This document shows, in pieces, positions 8,805 through 17,060 of a stretch of 64,000 nt of DNA. A model generated the notes under the pieces. The model saw nothing but the letters and a program-made list of their open reading frames with translations, made no database searches and had not been told where the DNA came from. The number at the start of each line of letters is the position of its first letter. Within the stretch, counting starts at the first letter, position 1. Origin of the DNA: Candidatus Binataceae bacterium. GTDB taxonomy: Bacteria > Desulfobacterota > Binatia > Binatales > Binataceae. The position numbers and the translations under genes are program-made. The stretch covers positions 1 to 64,000 of the forward strand of contig DATGHL010000029.1 of assembly GCA_035308025.1 (NCBI GenBank), given 5' to 3'.

Positions 8805-9593
8805 TCATTGAGATTGTGCTCCGTCCGCGATCACGATCCAGGCGGGCGCGTGGTCGCTCGCTTTTTCCCAGCCGCGGACTTCGCGATCGACGCCTGCGCT
8901 AACCATACGTGCGGCCGCAGACGGGCTCAGAAGCAGGTGATCGATGCGTAGTCCCGCATCGCGCACCCAGGCATTTCGGAAGTAATCCCAAAAAGTGTAG
9001 ATGCGCTGGTCTTGATAGAGCTTACGCACCGCGTCGGTCCAGCCCATTGCGAGAAGATCAGCAAACGCGCTCCGTACCTCTGGCAGAAAGAGCGCGTCAT
9101 CAAGCCAGCGTTCGGGCTTATAGACATCAATATCAGTCGGGATAACGTTGTAGTCGCCGGCGAGAACGACCGGCTCTGTCGTGGCGAGTAGTTCCTCTGC
9201 GTGTTTCGTCAAGCGTTCCAACCACCGCAGTTTATAATCGAACTTCGGGCCAGGCGCTGGATTGCCGTTGGGTAAGTAAAGGCATCCCACGCGCACGCCA
9301 TCGATCAGCGCCTCAATATAGCGACTGTTGAAGTCCGCTGGATCGCCGGGCAGGCTGCGACGACTCTCAACCGGATCTGCTCCACGCGCAAGGATAGCGA
9401 CACCATTCCAGCTCTTCTGGCCATGCCAGATCGCGCCATAACCTGCTGCGCGAATCGCGGCTTCCGGAAATTTCTCCTGCGGCGCCTTCAACTCCTGAAG
9501 GCACGCAACGTCCGGCTTGGATTCGGCGAGCCAGCGCAGAAGCGCCGATAGGCGCGCACTGATGCCGTTGACGTTGAAGGTCGCTATCTTCAT
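8805..9593 (-). CDS. xthA: Exodeoxyribonuclease III (AP endonuclease family)
   Basis: The 262-aa product starts with MKIATFNVNGISARL, the canonical first strand of ExoIII/AP endonucleases. It contains the metal ligand Glu in LQELKAP, the PNGNP motif, the catalytic GDYNVIPTDIDVY and the C-terminal IDHLLLS and KASDHAPAWIV (catalytic Asp-His). The family excises 3' blocks and cuts at abasic sites in cytoplasmic base-excision repair. The frame can be extended upstream to 9713, but the conserved domain begins exactly at the ATG at 9593. It is divergent from the LigD polymerase gene (75 bp gap), placing it in a small DNA-repair cluster. Confidence 0.93.
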   Translation of the reverse strand: MKIATFNVNGISARLSALLRWLAESKPDVACLQELKAPQEKFPEAAIRAAGYGAIWHGQKSWNGVAILARGADPVESRRSLPGDPADFNSRYIEALIDGVRVGCLYLPNGNPAPGPKFDYKLRWLERLTKHAEELLATTEPVVLAGDYNVIPTDIDVYKPERWLDDALFLPEVRSAFADLLAMGWTDAVRKLYQDQRIYTFWDYFRNAWVRDAGLRIDHLLLSPSAAARMVSAGVDREVRGWEKASDHAPAWIVIADGAQSQ

Positions 9594-9668
9594 TGGTTTT
9601 CGATTTAGTCTGTGACGAAGCGTCTGCGCAAATCCTGTCACATCGTGTTTATGGTGTAGACTTAGCTT

Positions 9669-10976
9669 GTGCCGAAGCAAGACGCTACGGAGTTGCTCTC
9701 GATTAACGGACACGAGGTCGCGGTTACTAACCCGGGCAAGCTGTACTTCTCGAAGCAGACAAAGCTCTCAAAACTAGACCTGGTTCGCTACTATTTGTCG
9801 GTCGCGGCGGGCGCGCTCGCCGGAATCCGCGACCGGCCGCTTGTCCTCAAGCGGTACGTTAACGGCGCCGAAGGCGAAGCCTTCTATCAGAAGCGTGCAC
9901 CAGTGCAACGCCCCTCGTGGCTGCGAACGATAACGCTCGCGTTCCCTTCGGGACGGACTGCGGAAGAGATCGTTGTCGATGACGCGGCGGGGCTTGCATG
10001 GATCGTCAATCTTGGTTGCATCGAGCTGCATCCGCATCCTGTGCGCTCCGGCGATCTCGATCATCCGGACGAGTTGAGGGTCGATCTCGATCCTGTTCCG
10101 GGCGTCAGTTGGGCGGACGTGCGCACGGTCGCGCTCGAAGTGAAGTCGCTGCTGGATGAAATGGGCCTGTATGGCTGGCCCAAGACCAGCGGGTCGCGCG
10201 GGATGCACATCAATGTGCGGATTTATCCGCGGTGGACCTTCGCAGAGGTGCGCCGCGCGGCGCTCGCGCTGTCGCGAGCGGTCGAGCGGCGCGCGCCCAG
10301 CCTGGCCACATCGAAATGGTGGAAAGAGGAGCGGCATGGCGTGTTCCTCGACTACAACCAGAACGCGAAGGACCGCACCACCTGCTCGGCCTATTCTGTG
10401 CGGCCGCTCCCCGACGCCCGCGTCTCTGCGCCGCTTCACTGGCACGAGGTTCCCGACTGCGAGCCGTCCGACTTTACCGTCCTTACTATTCCGCAACGTT
10501 TTCTCGAGATCGGCGATCCGCAGGAAGGTATCGATGGAGCGGCCGGTTCGCTCGAAAAATTGCTCGAGCTTGCCGCACGAGACGAGGCCGCGGGCCTCGG
10601 CGACGCACCTTGGCCGCCGCACTTTCGCAAAACCGCGGGCGAACCGCGCCGGATTGCACCTTCGCGCGCCAGCTCCGTCGCCAGCGAACCGCGAACGAAG
10701 ATGCCCGTGATAGTTGTGGCGAACTCACCAAGTAAGGAGGCCGCGTTTTCGGGTCTGGAAAGATGGAAACGCGAACATGCCGAGGCGGCCAAGCTTCTCG
10801 CCGCCGATGACGTGCTGATTGATTCGATGCGCGGCAGATCGTCCACCTGGACGCGGATCCGAATCAACCTGCGCCATGTGCCCGATAAGTTACGGCCGCC
10901 GCACGAAACTCCTGATCCTGATGACGACCCAACTCGCGAATGGCGCACGATGCGCGCGTCGAAGAAAGGCCCTTGA
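9669..10976 (+). CDS. LigD-type polymerase/primase domain protein
   Basis: This GTG-started 435-aa protein has the AEP-family polymerase domain of LigD (PolDom), the nucleotidyltransferase that fills ends in bacterial non-homologous end joining. Visible signatures are LVLKRYVNGAEGEAFYQKRA, LAWIVNLGCIELHPHPVRS, the catalytic carboxylates in LRVDLDPVPG, TSGSRGMHINVRIYP and RTTCSAYSVRPLPDARVSAP. After about residue 300 a less conserved, basic C-terminal extension of about 130 residues follows. It is stand-alone (no ligase or nuclease domain fused) and ends 12 bp from the convergent ATP-dependent ligase gene, so polymerase and ligase functions are encoded separately. No Ku gene is in the window. 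Confidence 0.9.
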   Translation: MPKQDATELLSINGHEVAVTNPGKLYFSKQTKLSKLDLVRYYLSVAAGALAGIRDRPLVLKRYVNGAEGEAFYQKRAPVQRPSWLRTITLAFPSGRTAEEIVVDDAAGLAWIVNLGCIELHPHPVRSGDLDHPDELRVDLDPVPGVSWADVRTVALEVKSLLDEMGLYGWPKTSGSRGMHINVRIYPRWTFAEVRRAALALSRAVERRAPSLATSKWWKEERHGVFLDYNQNAKDRTTCSAYSVRPLPDARVSAPLHWHEVPDCEPSDFTVLTIPQRFLEIGDPQEGIDGAAGSLEKLLELAARDEAAGLGDAPWPPHFRKTAGEPRRIAPSRASSVASEPRTKMPVIVVANSPSKEAAFSGLERWKREHAEAAKLLAADDVLIDSMRGRSSTWTRIRINLRHVPDKLRPPHETPDPDDDPTREWRTMRASKKGP

Positions 10977-10988
10977 GAGCATCCCGGC

Positions 10989-12071
10989 TCAGATGGATCC
11001 GGCAAAAATGGCTTTCAGCTCGTGCGGCGGAACAACTTCAAGCTGCTCGTAGGTGCAATCGCGCGGCTGCTTGTCGGTACGCCACCTCCGGAACTGCGCC
11101 ATATGACGAAAGCGGGCGCCCTGCATATGCTCGTACGCGACTTCGACTACCAGTTCGGGTCTGAGCGGTTCCCACGATAGATCCTTACCGTGGCTCCAAC
11201 GGCTCTGGCCTCCCGGCATCCGCGGCGTTGCGTCATTTGCAGTTGGCTCCGCCCACGACTTCCATGGGTGATCGATGAGAGCGTTGCGACGATAGGGCGC
11301 CAGAAATTTCACCAGCTCCTGGCGTTTAGTTTGCGTGAAGCTCGCGCACACGCCGACGTGTTGCAGCGCGCCCGAATCGTCAAACAGGCCGAGCAGAAGC
11401 GAGCCGATCGCCGTGCCGACCCCTCCCTTGTGCCATCGAAAGCCGGCGACCACGCAATCGCAGTCGCGCCCGTGCTTGACTTTGAACATCACGCGCTTGT
11501 CAGGTTGATAGGCGCCGGAAATCGACTTGGCCATCACGCCGTCGAGGCCCGCGCCTTCAAAGCGTCTGAACCAATCCGCTGCGACACTTGGTGCACGCGT
11601 CGCCGGAGTCAGATGGATTGGCGGCATCGTGCTTGCCAGCAACGACTCCAGCTTCTCGCGCCGCCGCTCGAATGAAGCGGTCCGCCAATCGCAGTTTCCT
11701 TCGCACAATAGGTCGAAAAAGACGATCGAAGCCGGACTCTGTCGCGAAAGCAGTTTAACCCGCGAGGCGGCTGGATGAATCCGAAGCTGCAATTCCTCGA
11801 AATCGAGCCCGTCGTTCTTTGCGACAACGATTTCGCCGTCGAGAACGCATCGCGCGGGCAACTGCGCGCCCAGCGGCTCGAGCAACTCGGGAAAGTATCG
11901 ATTCAGCGATTTCGCCTCGCGGCTCTGCATAAGGATTTCGTCCCGGTCGCGGAAGATCAACACGCGAAACCCGTCCCACTTCGGTTCGAAGATCCAGGTT
12001 TCGCCCGCAGGTAATTTATCAATCCGCTGCGCGAGCATCGGTAGGATCGGCGGGTTCACGGGGAGATGCAC
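10989..12071 (-). CDS. ATP-dependent DNA ligase (LigD ligase type)
   Basis: The protein carries the ligase motif I EPKWDGFR with the nucleotide-accepting Lys near the N-terminus, motif III VLDGEIVV, DLLCEG, GLDGVMAKSI (motif IV) and MFKVKHGRDCDCVVAGFRWH (motif V region). An OB-fold follows with LRPELVVEVAYEHMQGARFR (motif VI region). Such ligases seal nicks and double-strand breaks, usually with Ku and the LigD polymerase. The start is uncertain: GTG at 12071 precedes the conserved NPPILPMLAQ, while a TTG at 12107 would add 12 residues. The gene converges on the polymerase gene with a 12-bp gap. A 3'-phosphoesterase domain is absent. Confidence 0.9.
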   Translation of the reverse strand: MHLPVNPPILPMLAQRIDKLPAGETWIFEPKWDGFRVLIFRDRDEILMQSREAKSLNRYFPELLEPLGAQLPARCVLDGEIVVAKNDGLDFEELQLRIHPAASRVKLLSRQSPASIVFFDLLCEGNCDWRTASFERRREKLESLLASTMPPIHLTPATRAPSVAADWFRRFEGAGLDGVMAKSISGAYQPDKRVMFKVKHGRDCDCVVAGFRWHKGGVGTAIGSLLLGLFDDSGALQHVGVCASFTQTKRQELVKFLAPYRRNALIDHPWKSWAEPTANDATPRMPGGQSRWSHGKDLSWEPLRPELVVEVAYEHMQGARFRHMAQFRRWRTDKQPRDCTYEQLEVVPPHELKAIFAGSI

Positions 12072-12107
12072 GCTTTCAACGCTATTACCGGGACGGGAAC
12101 GAACCAA

Positions 12108-12605
12108 TCCGAAGACGCATGCCGGTTCGCCTTTTGGGGCGGGCGCGATCTGTGGAAATTAGCCATAGAAGATCTTATCCGGTATGCGACCGTCGCCCCG
12201 CGATCGCGCAGGCGGTTCGACGCCGCGTCCAGCCTCCGACCAAGGCGACGAAGAGAAGGCCCGATGAGACGACCTCGCAGCAGCCGCCGCCAGACCTTCG
12301 CGCACGAGCGTTCATTAGCAAAGCTAATAATTTGCGACGCAGCGTCGGTCGCTTGTCGGCGGTCAAGAATGATCCAGGATGACTCTTGACGCGCCATAGC
12401 GTCTCGATGTTCGCCCCGCCCGATGACGCTAAAGCACAGGGTGCCTGTCGCCACGCCATCCGGTCGGCTAGATAGGCGTTTGATCGCGATAATCAGCGAC
12501 TCTCCGCGCGACCCGAGATAATCGCATTGTGCTCGCCGGCCTATACAGATTGGCGATATGCTGGCGCGGCCCCCGCAATGGGTCCGCGCCATCTTCTCAT
12601 AAGTC
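12108..12605. other. Long intergenic region, no recognised gene
   Basis: About 500 bases separate the ligase and desaturase genes. Open frames exist on both strands but are low-complexity Arg/Ala-rich with no recognisable domain or ribosome-binding site. The one notable element is a short perfect dyad, ATTAGC-AAA-GCTAAT at 12314-12328, in a locally AT-rich patch. Confidence 0.4.
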
Positions 12606-13667
12606 TCACGCCTCGATTAGCTGCGGCGACACCAGCGGCAACTCTGAATGCGGCTGCGGCCGTCCCATGCACTCACGCAGCAAGGCCGCATAACTCCGGG
12701 TTATATGCGCGGAACTGGCGAACTCCGCCTTCGACATCAACAAGGCGTGCAATTGCGGCAACCGAAAGAACGGCACGCTCGGAAAGAAGTGATGCTCGAT
12801 ATGGTAGGAGACATTCTTGGGCGCCACCAGCAGCCGTCCAACCAGACCGACCTGCATCGTGCGGCTCTGGCCGAAGGCGCCGGCAGTGTAGTCGATCGCA
12901 AAATGCTCGGCGATACTTCGCCAACGCATTATCACGATAAGCCAGGTGAAAAATGGGACCACCCAGTAGAGGATCAAGGCCTCTTCTTCGCGCGTCCAGA
13001 TAATCGCCGCCAGAGCGGCAACGTAAAAAGCGACGCGCGCGCGCACAAAGGCCTTGCTGGGCTTGTCAGGCGCAGAGAACGACGACGCCAGCCTGATCAG
13101 GTTGACGCCGCCCACTCCCGACAGGTCGCGCAAGGCGATGCGTAGGAGACTCGATAGCGGCTGCGGAAAGCGCCACTCCGGATTGTCTTTCTTGCGCCTC
13201 CAGTCAGGGTCCTGTTCGCTATTGACAAAGTTGTGATGGTTCATGTGATTGTGGCGGTACGCGCGCATCGTGGTCAGGTGCGGCCACGCCAACAGCAATT
13301 CCGACAACCAGTCGTTTAGACGCCGATTGCCGAACAGCCGATAGTGCGTCCCGTCGTGCATGAGGATTAACAGCGCGTGCTGTCGCGCCCCGATGAAGAT
13401 CACCGTCCCCACGTATAACCACGGATTCCACCAATGCTGGCAGCATGCGATCGCCGCGATGATCAGGATCCACTCAAGCATGATGTGATAGACGCTCATC
13501 AGGGGATTGATTTGCGAAAGCGCCAGCAGCTCCTCTTTGCCCAGCTTGACCGGCGTTGCGATCCTGCCGCCGGTTTCCACTTCGTTACTTGTATTCATCT
13601 TCGCTGCTCCGGATCTTTGGTTGGCCGATTCATCTCGTTCAGCTTGATCTTTAGTTAGGTTTCTCAT
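12606..13667 (-). CDS. Membrane fatty-acid desaturase family protein
   Basis: This 353-aa integral membrane protein shows the three di-iron histidine boxes of the fatty-acid desaturase superfamily: HDGTH, HNHMNHH and HIEHH in order, separated by hydrophobic segments (LEWILIIAAIACC, YVGTVIFIGARQHALLILM, VAFYVAALAAIIW, YWVVPFFTWLIVIM). The family introduces double bonds or hydroxyl groups into acyl chains or carotenoids in the cytoplasmic membrane using O2 and an electron donor. A GAGGAA sequence about 10 bases upstream supports the ATG at 13667. It is preceded by the GNAT-like gene with a 24-bp gap on the same strand, suggesting an operon. The substrate is not deducible from sequence alone. 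Confidence 0.9.
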   Translation of the reverse strand: MRNLTKDQAERDESANQRSGAAKMNTSNEVETGGRIATPVKLGKEELLALSQINPLMSVYHIMLEWILIIAAIACCQHWWNPWLYVGTVIFIGARQHALLILMHDGTHYRLFGNRRLNDWLSELLLAWPHLTTMRAYRHNHMNHHNFVNSEQDPDWRRKKDNPEWRFPQPLSSLLRIALRDLSGVGGVNLIRLASSFSAPDKPSKAFVRARVAFYVAALAAIIWTREEEALILYWVVPFFTWLIVIMRWRSIAEHFAIDYTAGAFGQSRTMQVGLVGRLLVAPKNVSYHIEHHFFPSVPFFRLPQLHALLMSKAEFASSAHITRSYAALLRECMGRPQPHSELPLVSPQLIEA

Positions 13668-13691
13668 TTTTGGATTCCTCGCATCGAGCGG

Positions 13692-14390
13692 CTATCCAGC
13701 CATGGACATCTCGGCGGCAGAGGGGACCGCGGCGGCCGCCCGGCGCTCGACATGACTTGGGCGCCGCGAGGAGCCTCGGAGCAAAGGCCGCATAAAGCTT
13801 CGCATCCGTGGCACGTCGTCGGAGAACTCCGCCGCGAAAGCATCGATCACGTTGACTAAAGCCGCGCCCTGCAAAATCACCGGCTGCACCCGCAGATAGC
13901 CGCCGCCGGCGGCCTCCACGAATGGATGCTCCACGATCGGTCCGGCGCCAACGAAACCCATCGCGGCGTAAAAGCCTGCGTGCTCGTTTGCCAGATCCCC
14001 GGCGGCCAAATATGCGATGACGGCTTTGACGCCGAGCACACGTATGCGCTTCGCCAGGCCGGCCCACACGAACAATCCGGCGCCGCTGGAGAGCGACCAG
14101 TGATCACTGCATTCGAATACGGTGCGCGGAATAAAGTCCGAAAGGTCGGGCTCGCGGCAACTTTGTGGAAAGGCTTCGAGATCGTGGGTCGCGATCCCCG
14201 CGATCATGCGGTCGGCGGACGCCGCCTCATCTTTGAAGAGACCGTAAAGTTGCGACGCGGCGAGGCGCCGGCGATTCTCCGACTGCATGCGGCTGGTTTC
14301 GCGGAAAATGCCGGCCGCCGCCCGGGCTCTTTCGACCTGCTCGATGAAAACGTCGCGTTCTGCCTCATTAACGAGTTGACGGAATTCCAT
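13692..14390 (-). CDS. GNAT-like hypothetical protein
   Basis: The protein of about 232 residues is not clearly assigned. Its second half (LAKRIRVLGVKAVIAYLAAG, ANEHAGFYAAMGFVGAGPIV) resembles the end of an acyl-CoA N-acyltransferase fold, where a helix is followed by a x-FY-x-x-x-GF motif. A strong AAGGAGGA lies about 6 bases upstream of the ATG at 14390, which was preferred over the GTG at 14396. It probably forms an operon with the desaturase 24 bp downstream. The C-terminal 40 residues are Arg/Ala-rich and poorly structured. Confidence 0.5.
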   Translation of the reverse strand: MEFRQLVNEAERDVFIEQVERARAAAGIFRETSRMQSENRRRLAASQLYGLFKDEAASADRMIAGIATHDLEAFPQSCREPDLSDFIPRTVFECSDHWSLSSGAGLFVWAGLAKRIRVLGVKAVIAYLAAGDLANEHAGFYAAMGFVGAGPIVEHPFVEAAGGGYLRVQPVILQGAALVNVIDAFAAEFSDDVPRMRSFMRPLLRGSSRRPSHVERRAAAAVPSAAEMSMAG

Positions 14391-14567
14391 AAACACTCCT
14401 CCTTCGAGTGCGAGTTTGCGGAGGCGCGGGCGACCCTTTCCGCTCGCGCTCCAAGTTTTGGCTTGATTTTGGGAATAAAAATGTATAACCGCGGCTGAAG
14501 CCGCAGTCCCCCCCTCTGTGAATTTAGCTCTTCATTAGCGTCTTGAACAATTCCTATTGCTAACTAG

Positions 14568-15431
14568 GTGTCATCTGCGGTATCGTGCTCGTATTCTGCG
14601 CAAAACAATGGCCATAGCCGCATGGACCTCGATCTGAGGGCGAAGAAGCCCAACCTGCTGTTTCAACGGCTCGCAGCCGAGTTGACGGATACTTCGCCAC
14701 TTGCTGCTCAGCCGAAACACGAAGGTCACGCCAAAGCTTTTGCGGAAATTCGCGAGCTCGCGACTTTGAACTACGCGAAGCCCTTGCGGCAGAAATTGAG
14801 CCGGGGAGAATTGCAGGAGATACTTCGAGAAGCTAAACGCGGGGCTTGGCCGAATTTGAATAAACAGGCAGTCAAGCTCGTATCACCCAACGAATTTGTC
14901 CAGCTGTGGTCTCCGTTAGGGCTGGAGATAAAGTTCGCGAATTTTTCGGCAAAAGAGGACCTCTCCCTGCTTGGTTTCTACACCAACGGCGAGGCTGTGC
15001 GCCGCCGTCCGCTGATCTGTGTCAACATCGCGCACCATCCGGCGGTCGTTGGCGCCGCGCTGGTTCACGAAATGGGGCATCACCTGACCGCAAGGATGTT
15101 TGCCTCCAATGCAGTCGCTACCAGATCTCTCAGCCTGACTGGTTACAAAGAGCATTTGACCGATCAGGCCGAGTTGGTGGCCGACATTCTCGTGAGCTTC
15201 GGTATGTATCCTGAAGGTATCGCGCGGATGCTCTTGGATAACGATGCTGCGCAAGCATCGCCGAAGCATCTATCCGATCCTGTATTTGCCAAGGTACTTG
15301 CCTACGTCGCGGATCAGTACGGTCTGCGGCTCGACGCTAAGTTTGCCGCCGGGCAGAAACTCTATGCGCTGGCGGGACTGATCCATTACACTAAATTGCG
15401 CGAGGCGTTATTGGGGGAGTTTGACACATGA
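14568..15431 (+). CDS. ImmA/IrrE-like zinc metallopeptidase
   Basis: The 287-aa protein contains the zincin motif VHEMGHHLTARM (HExxH) near residue 167, with a downstream acidic ligand candidate in DQAELVADILVSFGMYPEGI, the arrangement seen in ImmA/IrrE (COG2856) peptidases. These cleave XRE-family repressors to switch on mobile elements or stress responses. The next gene is an XRE regulator whose ATG overlaps this gene's TGA, so the two are translationally coupled. The order peptidase then regulator is the reverse of the classic immR-immA. The start is uncertain: GTG at 14568 or ATG at 14622 (MDLDLRAKK); neither has a strong Shine-Dalgarno. Confidence 0.7.
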   Translation: MSSAVSCSYSAQNNGHSRMDLDLRAKKPNLLFQRLAAELTDTSPLAAQPKHEGHAKAFAEIRELATLNYAKPLRQKLSRGELQEILREAKRGAWPNLNKQAVKLVSPNEFVQLWSPLGLEIKFANFSAKEDLSLLGFYTNGEAVRRRPLICVNIAHHPAVVGAALVHEMGHHLTARMFASNAVATRSLSLTGYKEHLTDQAELVADILVSFGMYPEGIARMLLDNDAAQASPKHLSDPVFAKVLAYVADQYGLRLDAKFAAGQKLYALAGLIHYTKLREALLGEFDT

Positions 15432-15862
15432 AATCCAAGGAAACCCTCGGGAATTGTCTGAAGGAGCGGCGCTTGGCCTTAGGTTTCACCCAGCGCGCGC
15501 TCGCCCGCCTGCTCGGAGTTGAGGCGAGTCACGTCGCCTTTATCGAAGGGGGACGACGTCGTCCGTCGCTTAAACTAATCGGACGATTGGCCAATACCCT
15601 CGGCCTTGACCAGCAGGCACTTTTCGGCCTCGCTCATCCGGAAGCAAAAACTTTGCTGACGCCGACGTCGTACGAAGAACCCAAAAAGACCAGCCCTTCA
15701 TGGCAGCGCTTCATCAGCGATCGCGCACTGCTCACGCGCTATCGCGTGACGGCTCGCGAGCTCCAGACTCTCCAGCACGTAAACCTGATGGGAAGAGTCT
15801 CTTCGCCTCAGCAACTTCTTGCTATCCTGATGTTGATACGGGATACCTCAGAAAAGGAATAG
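15428..15862 (+). CDS. XRE-family helix-turn-helix regulator
   Basis: Residues of about 7-62 form a Cro/CI-type helix-turn-helix (LKERRLALGFTQRALARLLG, then VEASHVAFIEGGRRRPSLKL). The C-terminal ~70 residues are helical without a recognised domain and include WQRFISDRALLTRYRVTARE. It overlaps the metallopeptidase gene by 4 bp (ATGA), strongly implying a functional pair in which the peptidase inactivates or is held in check by this DNA-binding protein. A strong intrinsic terminator follows about 55 bases downstream, closing the two-gene unit. Confidence 0.8.
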   Translation: MKSKETLGNCLKERRLALGFTQRALARLLGVEASHVAFIEGGRRRPSLKLIGRLANTLGLDQQALFGLAHPEAKTLLTPTSYEEPKKTSPSWQRFISDRALLTRYRVTARELQTLQHVNLMGRVSSPQQLLAILMLIRDTSEKE

Positions 15863-15916
15863 TCTCAGGATTCTCCTCTGCTCGGCGAATCGCCGCGCAC
15901 ACTAATTCAGGATTTC

Positions 15917-15948
15917 AACGACCAGTCGGCAAGACTGGTCGTTTCTTT
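15917..15948 (+). terminator. Intrinsic terminator after the metallopeptidase-XRE pair
   Basis: An 11-bp perfect stem (AACGACCAGTC at 15917-15927, GACTGGTCGTT at 15933-15943) encloses a 5-base loop and is followed by TCTTT. It sits 55 bases after the XRE stop codon on the same strand. Confidence 0.85.
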
Positions 15949-16018
15949 ATGCGCAAGAAACCTGAACTGTCCGAGACATTATCTCGTGCGGCAGGTAATC
16001 GACAGACTATGTTCCTAA

Positions 16019-16195
16019 TCAGACAACTCTTTGCTCGGCCTGATTAATCCATTTATCGACTGACTCGAGATTGAAGCGCCAATCACTGCCGACCTTGAAG
16101 GCAGGCAGCTGATTCTTGCGCAGCAACCGATAAATTGTGGAAGGATGCACCCGCAGATAATCTGCCATTTCTTCAAGCGTGATTACCTTATTCAT
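16019..16195 (-). CDS. Excisionase-like HTH_17 DNA-binding protein, 58 aa
   Basis: A short minus-strand frame encodes MNKVITLEEMADYLRVHPST, then IYRLLRKNQLPAFKVGSDWR, then FNLESVDKWI to a stop at 16019. This is a complete MerR-like/HTH_17 domain with the typical recognition helix HPSTIYRLLRKNQLP and wing FKVGSDWRF. Such proteins act as recombination directionality factors or small transcriptional regulators in mobile elements. It converges with the XRE gene across the terminator. Its upstream DNA is clearly AT-richer than the surrounding genome, consistent with acquired DNA. Confidence 0.88.
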   Translation of the reverse strand: MNKVITLEEMADYLRVHPSTIYRLLRKNQLPAFKVGSDWRFNLESVDKWINQAEQRVV

Positions 16196-16418
16196 CGACT
16201 TAGCCTCTTCTTAATATCACGTACCACAGCACTGCCATTATAATCAAGAACAGTCACATCTAAAACCAGCATAGCAATGTATACCTGAAACGCGCGGAGT
16301 TATGTCGGTTTTGTTATTGGACATCAATTTACCCTTTTGGTATTCTTTTATAGGTTATGTTTGCTTACTGAGAGTTAGTTTTGTGCTAACTTTTAGTGCG
16401 CACAGGGGGATAACCAAA

Positions 16419-16640
16419 ATGGAATCAAGACATTTTGAAGTTGAGCTGATGAGCGATCCCGCTCAACTCGCGATTTTTTCGGCGCGAATCATCGCTGGCG
16501 GCGGCTTGCTGGTTTGCGATCGCTGCTGCGACGCGGAAGAGATCATCGTGGCGATCATGCGTATTCCCGATCTGGAAGGCGCATGGTCCTTATGCGGGCC
16601 ATGCCTGAGGGAACTGCCACAAGCACCGATTATTGTTTGA
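16419..16640 (+). CDS. Small CxxC protein, possible zinc ribbon
   Basis: The 73-aa product starts at MESRHFEVELMSDP, preceded by GGGGGATAACCAAA as a likely ribosome-binding region; a longer frame to 16302 reads through an AT-rich leader and was not chosen. It has CDRCCDAEE and, 25 residues later, LCGPCLRELP, giving two CxxC pairs that could bind one zinc ion. No family is recognised. It lies divergently from the excisionase-like gene and shares an AT-rich 220-bp promoter region with it. Confidence 0.6.
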   Translation: MESRHFEVELMSDPAQLAIFSARIIAGGGLLVCDRCCDAEEIIVAIMRIPDLEGAWSLCGPCLRELPQAPIIV

Positions 16641-17003
16641 TTTCATGCTCCGACTTGGCGAGTTGGATCCGCTTCGATCTAGCTACGCGGCGGGATCAAC
16701 TTTTGTTCCGCTTAACTCGCAGTCATCGCACACCGGGAGCTCTCTGAAACTTCTGTAATGAAACACCACCCGCGCCATTTAGGAGGGCGGCAGGGAACCG
16801 CCCTTCAGAGCGGCAACCCACAGGTAGATGCGGCTAGTTTGCGCCGCGTGGGATCGATCGCAATCACAGTCGCAGCGCTTCGCTTGAAATGAGTCCGCGG
16901 GGGGAGAAAAACTCGAGCGAATGACCAGCGCTTAACCGGCCAGCAGTGCAATGCCGTACTGCCGTCCTCCTGAGCTCTCCAGCGGCTCGGCAGCGTGAGA
17001 AAA
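16641..17003. other. Intergenic region, nothing recognised
   Basis: No gene is supported here. A weak GC-rich hairpin (GGGCGG/CCGCCC around 16784-16802) is the only structure before the radical SAM gene's terminator. Confidence 0.35.
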
Positions 17004-17031
17004 AAAGGGACGCCGAAAACGGCGTCCCTTT
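17001..17031 (-). terminator. Intrinsic terminator of the radical SAM gene
   Basis: On the minus strand a 12-bp perfect stem (17020-17031 pairing with 17004-17015, GGGACGCCG core) with a TTTT loop runs into a T-tract at 17006-17001. It lies 30 bases past the stop of the radical SAM gene. Confidence 0.9.
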
Positions 17032-17060
17032 CGAGCTATATCTGCGAAGAGCACGCGCGT

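Noticed and set aside
12056-12592. 178-residue minus-strand open frame
   Set aside because: Arg-rich, low-complexity product with no ribosome-binding site or family resemblance; GC-rich non-coding DNA often gives such frames.
14489-14506. GCGGCT-GA-AGCCGC hairpin
   Set aside because: A very short loop and common GC-rich motif with no T-tract; not assigned a function.
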